Shown: in pieces, positions 1-5,445 of the stretch | Layout: each line of letters starts with the position of its first letter | How positions within the stretch are numbered: position 1 is the stretch's first letter | Source: Candidatus Kaiserbacteria bacterium | GTDB taxonomy: Bacteria; Patescibacteria; Paceibacteria; UBA9973; UBA2100 | Direction of reading: 5' to 3' | Assembly: GCA_002401495.1 (NCBI GenBank) | Contig: NVTG01000065.1 | Span: 1 to 7,173 of the forward strand | DNA: 7,173 nucleotides | Position numbers and translations under genes: made by a program | The notes under the pieces: generated by a model | Told to the model about the DNA's origin: nothing | The model's database searches: none | What the model saw: only the letters and a program-made list of their open reading frames with translations

Positions 1-1195
1 CTAAGACAGTATCAAAGTCTAAGAGAGTCGCTCTCTTATCTTCTAAAGAAACAGAGTCGTCTTTAACAAGTGACCACAGAAGTGCAATTGCCTTCGGTGT
101 GTCTAAATCGTCATTTATGTACTCGTTAAATTTTTCTTTATAGTTAGAATCTATCTCTCCGCTCTTTAGACTAAGTTCATCAACAAAATACCTATGAAGC
201 TTCTTTAGTGCTGTGTGTGAGCCTTCTAGGGCCTCCCAAGTGAAGTTTACAGGCGTTTTGTAGTGTGCGGTCATTAACCAGTATCGGTAGGACAGGGGAG
301 AGAAACCTCGATCGATTATTTGATCCAAGGTAAGTAGGTTTCCAAGAGATTTTCCCATTTTTCTACCCTCCACGTTTATAAACTCATTGTGCATCCAGTA
401 ATTAACAAATTTCTTTTTGTTAACCGCTTCACTTTGTGCGATTTCATTATTGTGATGAATTGTCTTAAGGTCAATTCCTCCAGTATGTATATCTACTTGT
501 CTTCCCAAGAGTGCACGACTCATTGCAGAACATTCTATGTGCCAACCTGGGAAACCTACTCCCCATGGAGACTTCCATTCCTGTTGTCGTTTTTCATCGT
601 TAGAAAATTTCCATAAGGCAAAGTCTGAAGGGTTTTTCTTTTGTTCGTTTATCTCAACACGTGCGCCTTCTTCTAGTTCCTGAACATCGATACCTCCTAG
701 CTGACCGTAGGTTTTAAATACAGAAGTATCAAAGTATATTCCGTCATCTATCTTATACGCGTGGCCAATTTCCATTAAAGTTTCAACCATTGCAATTTGT
801 TCTGCTATGTATTCTGTGGCTTTCGGGAATTTGGTACCTCTTATATTAAGATTAAGTTTAGCGATGTCTTCTTTAAAAAGAGAAGTATATTTTTCTGCAA
901 TATCTTGTGCGGATTCTCCAGTAGCGCTAGAGGCCTTTTCTAACTTGTCCTCTCCGTGATCGTCATCTGAGACCAGGTGTCCAACATCAGTTATATTTAC
1001 AACCTGCTTAACAGCGTGGCCATTATACTCAAGTGTCCTTCGGATTAGATCAAAAAGAAGGTAGGAACGCATATTACCAATAGTTGATCTGGCGTATACA
1101 GTCGGTCCACAACTATACAATCGAACACCGTCATCACGCAGTGGCGTAAAAACCTCTTTTTCTTTAGATAGAGTGTTGTAAAAATGAATTGGCAT
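1..1195 (-). CDS. cysS: Cysteinyl-tRNA synthetase, C-terminus cut off by the window edge
   Basis: This cytoplasmic class I aminoacyl-tRNA synthetase charges tRNA-Cys with cysteine. I translated 398 codons from the ATG at 1195 without a stop; the left edge removes the end, roughly 60-80 residues if it matches the usual length of about 460. Visible landmarks are SCGPTVY at 28-34 (zinc ligand C29), NITDVGHL at 67-74, PGWHIECSAMS at 216-226 (C222), HHNNEIAQ at 247-254 (H247 and E251, completing the Cys-Cys-His-Glu zinc site), and GRKMGKSLGN at 277-286. Two signatures deviate: the HIGH motif reads TIGN (38-41) and KMSKS reads KMGKS (279-283). The rest of the fold looks intact, so I take it as functional. 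It follows corA on the same strand after 27 bases, but has its own -10-like TATACT seven bases before the ATG and no Shine-Dalgarno site. Identity is very secure. Confidence 0.97.
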   Translation of the reverse strand, partial: MPIHFYNTLSKEKEVFTPLRDDGVRLYSCGPTVYARSTIGNMRSYLLFDLIRRTLEYNGHAVKQVVNITDVGHLVSDDDHGEDKLEKASSATGESAQDIAEKYTSLFKEDIAKLNLNIRGTKFPKATEYIAEQIAMVETLMEIGHAYKIDDGIYFDTSVFKTYGQLGGIDVQELEEGARVEINEQKKNPSDFALWKFSNDEKRQQEWKSPWGVGFPGWHIECSAMSRALLGRQVDIHTGGIDLKTIHHNNEIAQSEAVNKKKFVNYWMHNEFINVEGRKMGKSLGNLLTLDQIIDRGFSPLSYRYWLMTAHYKTPVNFTWEALEGSHTALKKLHRYFVDELSLKSGEIDSNYKEKFNEYINDDLDTPKAIALLWSLVKDDSVSLEDKRATLLDFDTVL

Positions 1196-1202
1196 TTGCG
1201 TT

Positions 1203-1208
1203 AGTATA
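1203..1208 (-). promoter_or_regulatory. Putative -10 box of cysS, placed for a leaderless mRNA
   Basis: Read on the minus strand, TATACT matches the TATAAT consensus at 5 of 6 positions. Seven bases (AACGCAA) separate it from the cysS ATG, so transcription would begin about one base before the start codon. No convincing -35 hexamer is visible at 16-18 bases. The same hexamer and spacing precede corA. Placement is inferred from sequence only. Confidence 0.5.
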
Positions 1209-1222
1209 CGAAAAAGATTGGT

Positions 1223-2143
1223 TTATAACCATCCCCTACGTTTAAAGAAGAGGAACATAAAGAATGTTGCAAATCCCATCATTCCGATAACAATCCAAAA
1301 GTCGTAGTCGTTACCTACAATTGGAATATTATCCGTGTTCATTCCAAAGATTGATGCAACAAGAGATAGCGGGAATGTAACAAAGGCCAAAATGGTGAAA
1401 ACTTTCATAACCTCATTTTGTTTTGTTGAAAGTAGCGAGTTGTTTGTTTCGCGAAGCTCATTTAATGTCTGCCATATTCTAGTTATGTGTTTACGAGAAC
1501 GGTAGTACAAGTTTTCAATAGTTTTAACCCGAGCAGCATATTCGTTTCCTGCAAACTCAATTGTTAACTCTCTTAGAGAACTCAAGACTTCTTGGTGTGG
1601 ATCTAGTGCTTGTTTTAAGTTTAAAATGTCTCGTCCGGCTTTAGATAGAGAAACAACCATTTCTTTTTCACGCCCCTTGAAGATCTCACTTTCAATGTAC
1701 TCAAGAGTCTCTCGTACGATATTAATTTCGCTTTCAACCGTCTTGTACAAACGTCTGGTTAGTAACAAGAAGATATCAAATGGATTATCAATTAAATGAT
1801 CATCATCTAAGCTTGCGTTAATTTCAAATACTTTTCTAAAATCTTCAAAGGATTCAAGTTCTTGATAGCGTGTTGTTATTATAAAATTCTTTCCGATTAT
1901 AAAATCAACTTCGTGTTCGATGTGTCCTAGCGAATTAGTTGGATGGCTAAGAGTTGGAAAATGTAAAACCAAATATAGAAACCCATCATACCTATCTGTA
2001 TGAGGTCTTAGAGTGGGGGATAGAAGTTCGTCAGCAACTACTTGATCTATTTTAAATTCTTCTACTATAGACTTAACATCCATAATACTGGGGGACTCAA
2101 GATCAACCCAGATCAAATCTTTGTATTCATGTCTATGAAGCAT
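1223..2143 (-). CDS. corA: CorA-family magnesium/cobalt transport protein
   Basis: This inner-membrane divalent-cation channel of 306 residues is close to the usual family length; members work as pentamers that import Mg2+ (and Co2+) down the membrane potential. The long N-terminal cytoplasmic part contains typical CorA stretches such as YDGFLYLVLHFP (about 53-64) and EVDFIIGKNFIITTRYQ. A helical, charged section follows through the middle. The C-terminus has two membrane segments, about 247-269 and 281-300, and the signature GMN (267-269) sits at the end of the first. The acidic loop TDNIPIVGNDYD and the basic tail KRRGWL are characteristic. The start at 2143 is supported by a -10-like TATACT seven bases upstream; no Shine-Dalgarno site is visible. 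It is divergent from ctpA across a 76-base intergenic region and lies 27 bases upstream of cysS. Whether it carries Mg2+ or another ion cannot be told from sequence. Confidence 0.95.
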   Translation of the reverse strand: MLHRHEYKDLIWVDLESPSIMDVKSIVEEFKIDQVVADELLSPTLRPHTDRYDGFLYLVLHFPTLSHPTNSLGHIEHEVDFIIGKNFIITTRYQELESFEDFRKVFEINASLDDDHLIDNPFDIFLLLTRRLYKTVESEINIVRETLEYIESEIFKGREKEMVVSLSKAGRDILNLKQALDPHQEVLSSLRELTIEFAGNEYAARVKTIENLYYRSRKHITRIWQTLNELRETNNSLLSTKQNEVMKVFTILAFVTFPLSLVASIFGMNTDNIPIVGNDYDFWIVIGMMGFATFFMFLFFKRRGWL

Positions 2144-2150
2144 TACCTAC

Positions 2151-2156
2151 AGTATA
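2151..2156 (-). promoter_or_regulatory. Putative -10 box of corA, placed for a leaderless mRNA
   Basis: On the minus strand TATACT (5 of 6 matches to TATAAT) is followed by GTAGGTA and the corA ATG. This is the same hexamer and the same seven-base gap as in front of cysS. The predicted start is about one base before the ATG. No good -35 element is visible, so the call rests on the -10 and its position. Confidence 0.5.
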
Positions 2157-2177
2157 GAGCATAGACAAATACAGTTG

Positions 2178-2193
2178 ATACACTAGCGTGTAT
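2178..2193. promoter_or_regulatory. Inverted repeat in the corA/ctpA divergent promoter region
   Basis: ATACAC-TAGC-GTGTAT is a perfect 6-base inverted repeat around a 4-base centre. It lies where the -35 region of the ctpA promoter would fall and just upstream of the corA promoter, so it could be an operator acting on both genes. A short dyad in AT-rich DNA can also arise by chance, and no regulator gene is adjacent. Confidence 0.25.
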
Positions 2194-2204
2194 AACCGTG
2201 TCCA

Positions 2205-2213
2205 TGTCATAAT
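2205..2213 (+). promoter_or_regulatory. Extended -10 element of ctpA, placed for a leaderless mRNA
   Basis: TGT-CATAAT combines the extended TGn motif with a hexamer matching TATAAT at 5 of 6 positions. Six bases (ACCCAA) separate it from the ctpA ATG, so the expected start, seven bases after the hexamer, is the A of the ATG itself. The nearby TTGATA (2175-2180) is too far away to be its -35. Confidence 0.5.
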
Positions 2214-2219
2214 ACCCAA

Positions 2220-3455
2220 ATGTTAAGAAATATCTCAATAGCATTAGTTATAGTAATCGCATTTTCCTCAGGAGCTATTCTTGGAGGAAAGGGGGTAGTA
2301 AACAGTCAGTTAAATAAATATGGACTATCTGCTTTTGCGGCGGGTGCAATTGCAACTGAACAACCTGAAAACACAGACCTCACTCCTTTGTGGAAAGCGT
2401 GGGGACTGTTGGATGAAAAATTTGTTGACGCTTACGCGACTACTACTGCAACCACTACGGAAAAGGATATAAGAGAGGATCAAGTCTGGGGATTAATTAG
2501 TGGATTGGCTGAATCAATGGGAGATCCTTACACAGTTTTCCTACCACCCTCACAGGCTGAAATATTTAATGCAGATATTAGTGGAAGCTTTGAAGGAGTT
2601 GGAATGGAAATTTCAATTCGCGATAGGGTACTAACGGTTGTCTCTCCTCTAAAGGGAACTCCTGCATTTAATTCAGGAATTAAAAGTGCGGACAAAATAG
2701 TAAAAATTGATGAAACAAATACCAAGGACATGAGTATTCGTACAGCTGTTCAGTTAATTAGAGGAAAGAAGGGAACAGACGTTATATTTACAATAGTAAG
2801 AGAAGGAGAAGGAGAGCTTCTTGAGATTACCGTTACAAGAGACACGATTCAAATACCAACGATAGAAACATATAAACGAGACGATGGGATCTTTGTAATT
2901 GAGTTATCGAATTTCTCAGCAAAGTCTTCAGAACTTTTCAGAAAAGCACTTATGGAATTTGTAGCAACAGACTACGATAAATTGATTATTGATCTTCGAG
3001 GTAATCCCGGAGGATATCTTTCTGCTGCAACTGACATGGCTAGCTGGTTCTTACCAACAGGAAAAATAGTAGTTACTGAGGACTATGGTGGAAACGGCGT
3101 GAATAAAATTCACAGAAGTAGGGGATACGATGTTTTCAAAGGAGAGCTAGTAATATTAATGGATAGAGGTTCAGCATCAGCTTCAGAAATCCTTGCAGGA
3201 TCTTTGAAAGAACATGGCGTTGCTACATTAATAGGAACTCGTAGTTTTGGAAAAGGCTCAGTCCAAGAGGTGATAGATATAACTTCAGAAACTTCTTTAA
3301 AGGTAACGGTTGCTCGTTGGCTACTTGCAGGAGACGTATTTATAACAAAAGAGGGAATTGATCCTGATATTGAAGTAGAGTTTCCTGATGAGATAGAAGA
3401 GGACGATAAAACTGACTATATATTAGAGCGTGCTGTTGAGTACTTGCTAGAGTAG
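2220..3455 (+). CDS. ctpA: S41-family C-terminal processing peptidase (CtpA/Prc type), membrane-anchored
   Basis: This serine protease of 411 residues acts outside the cytoplasmic membrane and trims or degrades proteins from their C-terminal ends. Residues about 5-23 form one hydrophobic segment that is a signal anchor or signal peptide. A helical region follows (about 55-115, including GDPYTVFLPP), then a PDZ domain from GSFEGVGMEI (about 122) to about 210, which binds substrate C-termini. The S41 core includes IIDLRGNPGGYL, the nucleophile motif GSASASEIL and SFGKGSVQEV. By alignment with the E. coli Prc Ser430/Lys455 spacing, the dyad is Ser320 and Lys345, with Gln349 also conserved. All key residues are present, so it should be active. 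The C-terminal tail is strongly acidic. It is probably co-transcribed with rplI 42 bases downstream, since no terminator lies between them. The substrate is unknown. Confidence 0.95.
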   Translation: MLRNISIALVIVIAFSSGAILGGKGVVNSQLNKYGLSAFAAGAIATEQPENTDLTPLWKAWGLLDEKFVDAYATTTATTTEKDIREDQVWGLISGLAESMGDPYTVFLPPSQAEIFNADISGSFEGVGMEISIRDRVLTVVSPLKGTPAFNSGIKSADKIVKIDETNTKDMSIRTAVQLIRGKKGTDVIFTIVREGEGELLEITVTRDTIQIPTIETYKRDDGIFVIELSNFSAKSSELFRKALMEFVATDYDKLIIDLRGNPGGYLSAATDMASWFLPTGKIVVTEDYGGNGVNKIHRSRGYDVFKGELVILMDRGSASASEILAGSLKEHGVATLIGTRSFGKGSVQEVIDITSETSLKVTVARWLLAGDVFITKEGIDPDIEVEFPDEIEEDDKTDYILERAVEYLLE

Positions 3456-3497
3456 GAAATTCTGAGTAATATACATCATCAATTAATTTCAAAAAAT

Positions 3498-3920
3498 ATG
3501 AAAGTTATTTTACTTAAAGACACAGCAAAAGTTGGACAAAAGAATACAATCGCAGAAGTAGCAAACGGCTACGCCCAGTTTTTAATAGGACAGGGTAGAG
3601 CAGTAGCTGCTACCGCTTCAAAAATCGCACAACTAGAAAAGAGGGCAGGAGCACAAGAGGCCCAAGTTGAAGCTTCTAAAGAAGCATTACAAGAAGGACT
3701 ATCAAAAATCGAGACACTTGTTATAAAGGCAAACTCAAATGAGAAAGAACATCTCTTTGAAGCAATAAGTGCAGAGGTTATCGCAGCACAGCTAAAAGAG
3801 TCCACTGGAGTTACAGTTGATCCTAGTGCAATTGTTATAACCAAACCAATTAAAGAACTTGGAGAACATACCGTTGAGATATCAGGAGAGAAGGCGACGA
3901 TAAAGGTTGAAGCTAACTAA
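3498..3920 (+). CDS. rplI: 50S ribosomal protein bL9
   Basis: This 140-residue large-subunit protein binds 23S rRNA near the L1 stalk and helps keep reading frame. The N-terminal domain is canonical: MKVILLKDTAKVGQKN followed by ANGYAQFLIGQGRAV (24-37 region), which matches the family's rRNA-binding fold. A long charged connecting helix follows at about 42-75 (rich in Glu, Ala, Lys). The C-terminal domain starts near 78 and includes HLFEAISAEVIA and a C-terminal EISGEKATIKVEA strand. Length is normal (about 150). No Shine-Dalgarno site precedes the ATG; the upstream 20 bases are almost all A, T and C. It sits 42 bases after ctpA and is closed by a strong terminator. From general knowledge, bL9 is missing in some Patescibacteria lineages, so its presence slightly narrows the host. 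Confidence 0.97.
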   Translation: MKVILLKDTAKVGQKNTIAEVANGYAQFLIGQGRAVAATASKIAQLEKRAGAQEAQVEASKEALQEGLSKIETLVIKANSNEKEHLFEAISAEVIAAQLKESTGVTVDPSAIVITKPIKELGEHTVEISGEKATIKVEAN

Positions 3921-3921
3921 T

Positions 3922-3954
3922 ACAAAAAGGCGCCCAGTGTGGGCGCCTTTTTGT
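3922..3954. terminator. Strong bidirectional intrinsic terminator (rplI on plus, small gene on minus)
   Basis: ACAAAAAGGCGCCCA (3922-3936) pairs perfectly over 15 bases with 3940-3954, leaving only a GTG loop. The stem has a GC-rich top and A5/T5 flanks, so both strands read as a GC hairpin followed by a T-tract. It starts one base after the rplI stop and ends five bases from the stop of the convergent small gene at 3960, so it can serve both. Confidence 0.93.
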
Positions 3955-3959
3955 GTGAT

Positions 3960-4058
3960 TTATTGAGAGGTAAACCCAAATTTGTACGCAGCCATGCTTA
4001 ATAGTATTGCAATGGCAAACATTGATATGGGTACCCACATTCGTTTCTTCTTGAACAT
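3960..4058 (-). CDS. Small single-pass membrane protein, 32 residues, function unknown
   Basis: I do not recognise this protein. It starts MFKKKRMW with a basic N-terminus, continues with one hydrophobic segment at about residues 8-25 (PISMFAIAILLSMAAY region) and ends FGFTSQ; positive-inside logic predicts a cytoplasmic N-terminus. Three points argue that it is real. GGGAG lies exactly 7 bases before the ATG at 4058. The stop is five bases from a bidirectional terminator that fits this strand. The frame occupies a space bounded by terminators on both sides. A longer frame reaching back to 4163 would overlap the rpmA terminator and the rpmA stop and is less likely. It may be transcribed from its own promoter, since the rpmA terminator separates it from rpmA. 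A chance short frame cannot be excluded. Confidence 0.5.
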   Translation of the reverse strand: MFKKKRMWVPISMFAIAILLSMAAYKFGFTSQ

Positions 4059-4065
4059 TGGAATT

Positions 4066-4070
4066 CTCCC
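4066..4070 (-). promoter_or_regulatory. Shine-Dalgarno site deciding the start of the 32-residue protein
   Basis: On the minus strand GGGAG is followed by AATTCCA and then the ATG at 4058, a standard 7-base spacing. It is notable because the surrounding housekeeping genes have no such site. It favours the short frame starting at 4058 over the longer frame from 4163. Confidence 0.5.
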
Positions 4071-4111
4071 GTTAGTTATCACACACGAAGGTGCGGCTAC
4101 TCGGAGTTTAA

Positions 4112-4147
4112 CAGAGAAAAAGAAAAACCGCACTGTTTGTGCGGTTT
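4112..4147 (-). terminator. Intrinsic terminator of rpmA
   Basis: On the minus strand AAACCGCAC (4147-4139) pairs with GTGCGGTTT (4133-4125) around an AAACA loop. The run TTTTTCTTTTTCTC follows on the 3' side. The hairpin begins three bases after the rpmA stop codon. The tail on the plus-strand side is weaker, so it mainly serves rpmA. Confidence 0.85.
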
Positions 4148-4149
4148 CT

Positions 4150-4422
4150 CTATAGAACGTCAACTACTTTTTTCTTAACGGTAACTCCAGTGAAGTTAGT
4201 CTTTCGTTTATCTCTAAATTTTACAAGTCCGGGTTTAAGTGCAAACAGTGTGTGGTCTTTTCCTACTCCAACATTCTTTCCTGCCATGATCTTTGTTCCA
4301 CGTTGGCGTACGATAATAGACCCGGTTTTTGCTGTTGAACCGTCTGCTAGTTTAGTACCCAGATATTTTGGGTTTGAGTCTCGTAGGTTTTTTGCCGAAC
4401 CCCCGGCTTTTCTATGTGCCAT
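4150..4422 (-). CDS. rpmA: 50S ribosomal protein bL27
   Basis: This 90-residue large-subunit protein has an N-terminus that reaches toward the peptidyl-transferase centre. The start [12 protein letters not shown] is the classic mature L27 N-terminus; there is no extension of the kind that Firmicutes remove with the Prp protease. The family core [19 protein letters not shown] (34-52) and [12 protein letters not shown] (54-65) is intact, and the C-terminal part is Lys/Val rich. Length is normal. In many bacteria rpmA directly follows rplU (bL21); here the gene stands alone, divergent from a membrane protein gene with only 23 bases between the two start codons. No Shine-Dalgarno site is visible upstream; TTTAAC (4 of 6 to TATAAT) lies six bases before the ATG and is a weak leaderless-type promoter candidate. 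It has its own terminator at 4112-4147. Confidence 0.97.
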   Translation of the reverse strand: MAHRKAGGSAKNLRDSNPKYLGTKLADGSTAKTGSIIVRQRGTKIMAGKNVGVGKDHTLFALKPGLVKFRDKRKTNFTGVTVKKKVVDVL

Positions 4423-4430
4423 ATATCAGT

Positions 4431-4436
4431 TAAAAT
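4431..4436 (+). promoter_or_regulatory. Putative -10 box of the Ada-like domain gene
   Basis: TAAAAT matches TATAAT at 5 of 6 positions and ends 9 bases before the ATG at 4446, which would give a 5' leader of only 2-3 bases. The only -35 candidate (TTTTCT at 4408-4413) is poor. It lies in the 23-base gap shared with the divergent rpmA. Confidence 0.35.
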
Positions 4437-4437
4437 T

Positions 4438-4455
4438 AGTTCCATATGAGGAACT
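4438..4455. promoter_or_regulatory. Inverted repeat over the start codon of the Ada-like domain gene
   Basis: AGTTCC-ATATGA-GGAACT is a perfect 6-base inverted repeat around 6 bases and contains the ATG at 4446. It lies between the divergent rpmA and the plus-strand gene. It could bind a dimeric regulator, or form an mRNA hairpin exposing the start codon in the loop. This is a pattern call only. Confidence 0.3.
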
Positions 4456-4817
4456 GGTGGCAAAGTATACGCGAACGTGTCGTTCAAATCAAGGGAAACA
4501 CCCCCAAAATGGGACAGGATGTTTTTATCGTGCTCGTACTAATGTTAGTTGGACTAGGTGCCTTTGGATTAGGGAGACTCTCCATGATGGAAGAACAACG
4601 TCCTGCAATCAGAATGTTTGAACAAACAATGAAAAACGTTGATCCAATTAGTATGGGTGGACTAGTTGTAGCATCCCGCAATGGGAGTAAGTATCATTTT
4701 CCGTGGTGTTCGGGTGCACAGAGAATGAGTGAGGTAAATAAGGTGTGGTTTAAGAGTATTGACGAGGCAAAGAAAGCAGGCTTCACAGCGGCAGGGAATT
4801 GTAAGGGGTTGAAGTAA
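4446..4817 (+). CDS. Membrane-tethered protein with Ada-like zinc-binding domain, function unknown
   Basis: The protein has 123 residues. A short amphipathic, basic N-terminus (MRNWWQSIRERVVQIKG) precedes one membrane segment at about 25-44 ending GLGRLS. A linker of about 30 residues follows, then a small C-terminal domain from VVASRNGSKYHFPWCSGA (74-91) through VWFKSIDEAKKAGFTAAGNC to the end. That domain has the shape of the Ada metal-binding family (YHxPxC, then the xFxSxxEAxxAGY region, then Cys), but only two cysteines, C88 and C119, plus H84 are visible where Ada uses four cysteines. I therefore infer a modified or lost metal site. The domain is probably outside the membrane; proteins of this layout seem common in Parcubacteria. 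The chosen start keeps the amphipathic helix; M22 is a later alternative without better support. No Shine-Dalgarno site is visible. The end overlaps the -35 region of the next promoter. Confidence 0.8.
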   Translation: MRNWWQSIRERVVQIKGNTPKMGQDVFIVLVLMLVGLGAFGLGRLSMMEEQRPAIRMFEQTMKNVDPISMGGLVVASRNGSKYHFPWCSGAQRMSEVNKVWFKSIDEAKKAGFTAAGNCKGLK

Positions 4818-4828
4818 AATGGTATAAT
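4799..4828 (+). promoter_or_regulatory. Promoter of the exonuclease gene, placed for a leaderless mRNA
   Basis: TTGTAA (4799-4804, 4 of 6 to TTGACA), an 18-base spacer and a perfect TATAAT (4823-4828) preceded by the extended motif TGG make this the best promoter in the window. Six bases (GCCTTC) then lead to the ATG at 4835, which is exactly the expected transcription start. The -35 lies inside the end of the upstream gene. Confidence 0.72.
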
Positions 4829-4834
4829 GCCTTC

Positions 4835-5428
4835 ATGTTAATACTAGATATAGAAGCCTCAGGCACAGATTACGAAAAGCACTCAATCGTTAGTATTGGC
4901 GCGCTTGATTTAAAGAACCCTGAGAACAGATTCTACGAAGAGTGTCGTATATGGGATGGAGCACACATCATGGACGGAGCACTTGAAGTAAACGGATTTA
5001 CAAAGGAAGAGATAACAGATCCAACAAAACAAACTGAAGAAGAGTTGATAAAAAAGTTCATTGCCTGGAGTGACTCTCTCGAAGACAAAACCTTTGGAGG
5101 ACAGAACGTTTCTTTTGATAGAGACTACGTTAGAGCTGCGTGTGAACGTGCTGGATTAAATTATACTTTTGCCTACCGTACAATAGATAGTCACTCACTT
5201 GCATGGATGCATATGATTAAAAGAGGGGAGACTCCTCCAGTTGATGCTGAACACAAAAGAAGTTCACTAAACCTAGATGAGGTGTTAAACTATTGCGGAA
5301 TACCGGAAGAGCCGCACCCTCACAACGCTCTAACTGGCGCGCTTTCGCACGCTGAAGTGATAAACAGGTTGCTGTATAATGAGAAGTTGCTGCCGGAGTT
5401 TGAACAATTTGATGTTCCTTGGACTTAA
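4835..5428 (+). CDS. DnaQ-like 3'-5' exonuclease domain protein (DEDDh family) with an altered Exo III motif
   Basis: The 197-residue protein consists of a single RNase H-fold exonuclease domain, the family that includes the proofreading subunit of DNA polymerase III, RNase T and oligoribonuclease. Exo I is clear: LDIEASGTD with D5 and E7. Exo II is clear: GQNVSFDRDYV with D95. Exo III should read HxAxxD; here it is H163-N-A-L-T-G168, so the histidine is present but the fourth acidic ligand is glycine. An insertion-like stretch (about 138-160, HKRSSLNLDEVLNYCGIP) is ordinary for the family. Without the last Asp the two-metal site may be weakened, or a neighbouring residue (E174 is the nearest acidic one) may substitute. 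The start is fixed by the promoter six bases upstream. The stop is 17 bases before the slipin ATG. Substrate (DNA or RNA) cannot be assigned. Confidence 0.85.
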   Translation: MLILDIEASGTDYEKHSIVSIGALDLKNPENRFYEECRIWDGAHIMDGALEVNGFTKEEITDPTKQTEEELIKKFIAWSDSLEDKTFGGQNVSFDRDYVRAACERAGLNYTFAYRTIDSHSLAWMHMIKRGETPPVDAEHKRSSLNLDEVLNYCGIPEEPHPHNALTGALSHAEVINRLLYNEKLLPEFEQFDVPWT

Positions 5429-5435
5429 TAATTAA

Positions 5436-5441
5436 TATAAT
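5436..5441 (+). promoter_or_regulatory. Putative -10 box of the slipin gene
   Basis: TATAAT (perfect) ends 4 bases before the ATG at 5446; the overlapping TAATAT (5433-5438, 4 of 6) ends 7 bases before it. Either would give a leaderless or nearly leaderless transcript. The stretch is extremely AT-rich, so the exact element is uncertain. Confidence 0.4.
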
Positions 5442-5445
5442 ATTT

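Noticed and set aside
389..616. A 75-codon plus-strand frame inside cysS.
   Set aside because: It is fully antisense to conserved CysRS sequence containing zinc-site motifs.
4139..4621. A 160-codon plus-strand frame across rpmA.
   Set aside because: It is antisense to a certain ribosomal protein gene, runs into the start of the next gene in another frame, and its product shows no recognisable features.
5419..5445. A longer start for the slipin protein at ATG 5419, adding nine residues.
   Set aside because: It would overlap the end of the exonuclease gene and contain the TATAAT-rich promoter stretch, and family members begin with the membrane segment that starts at 5446.
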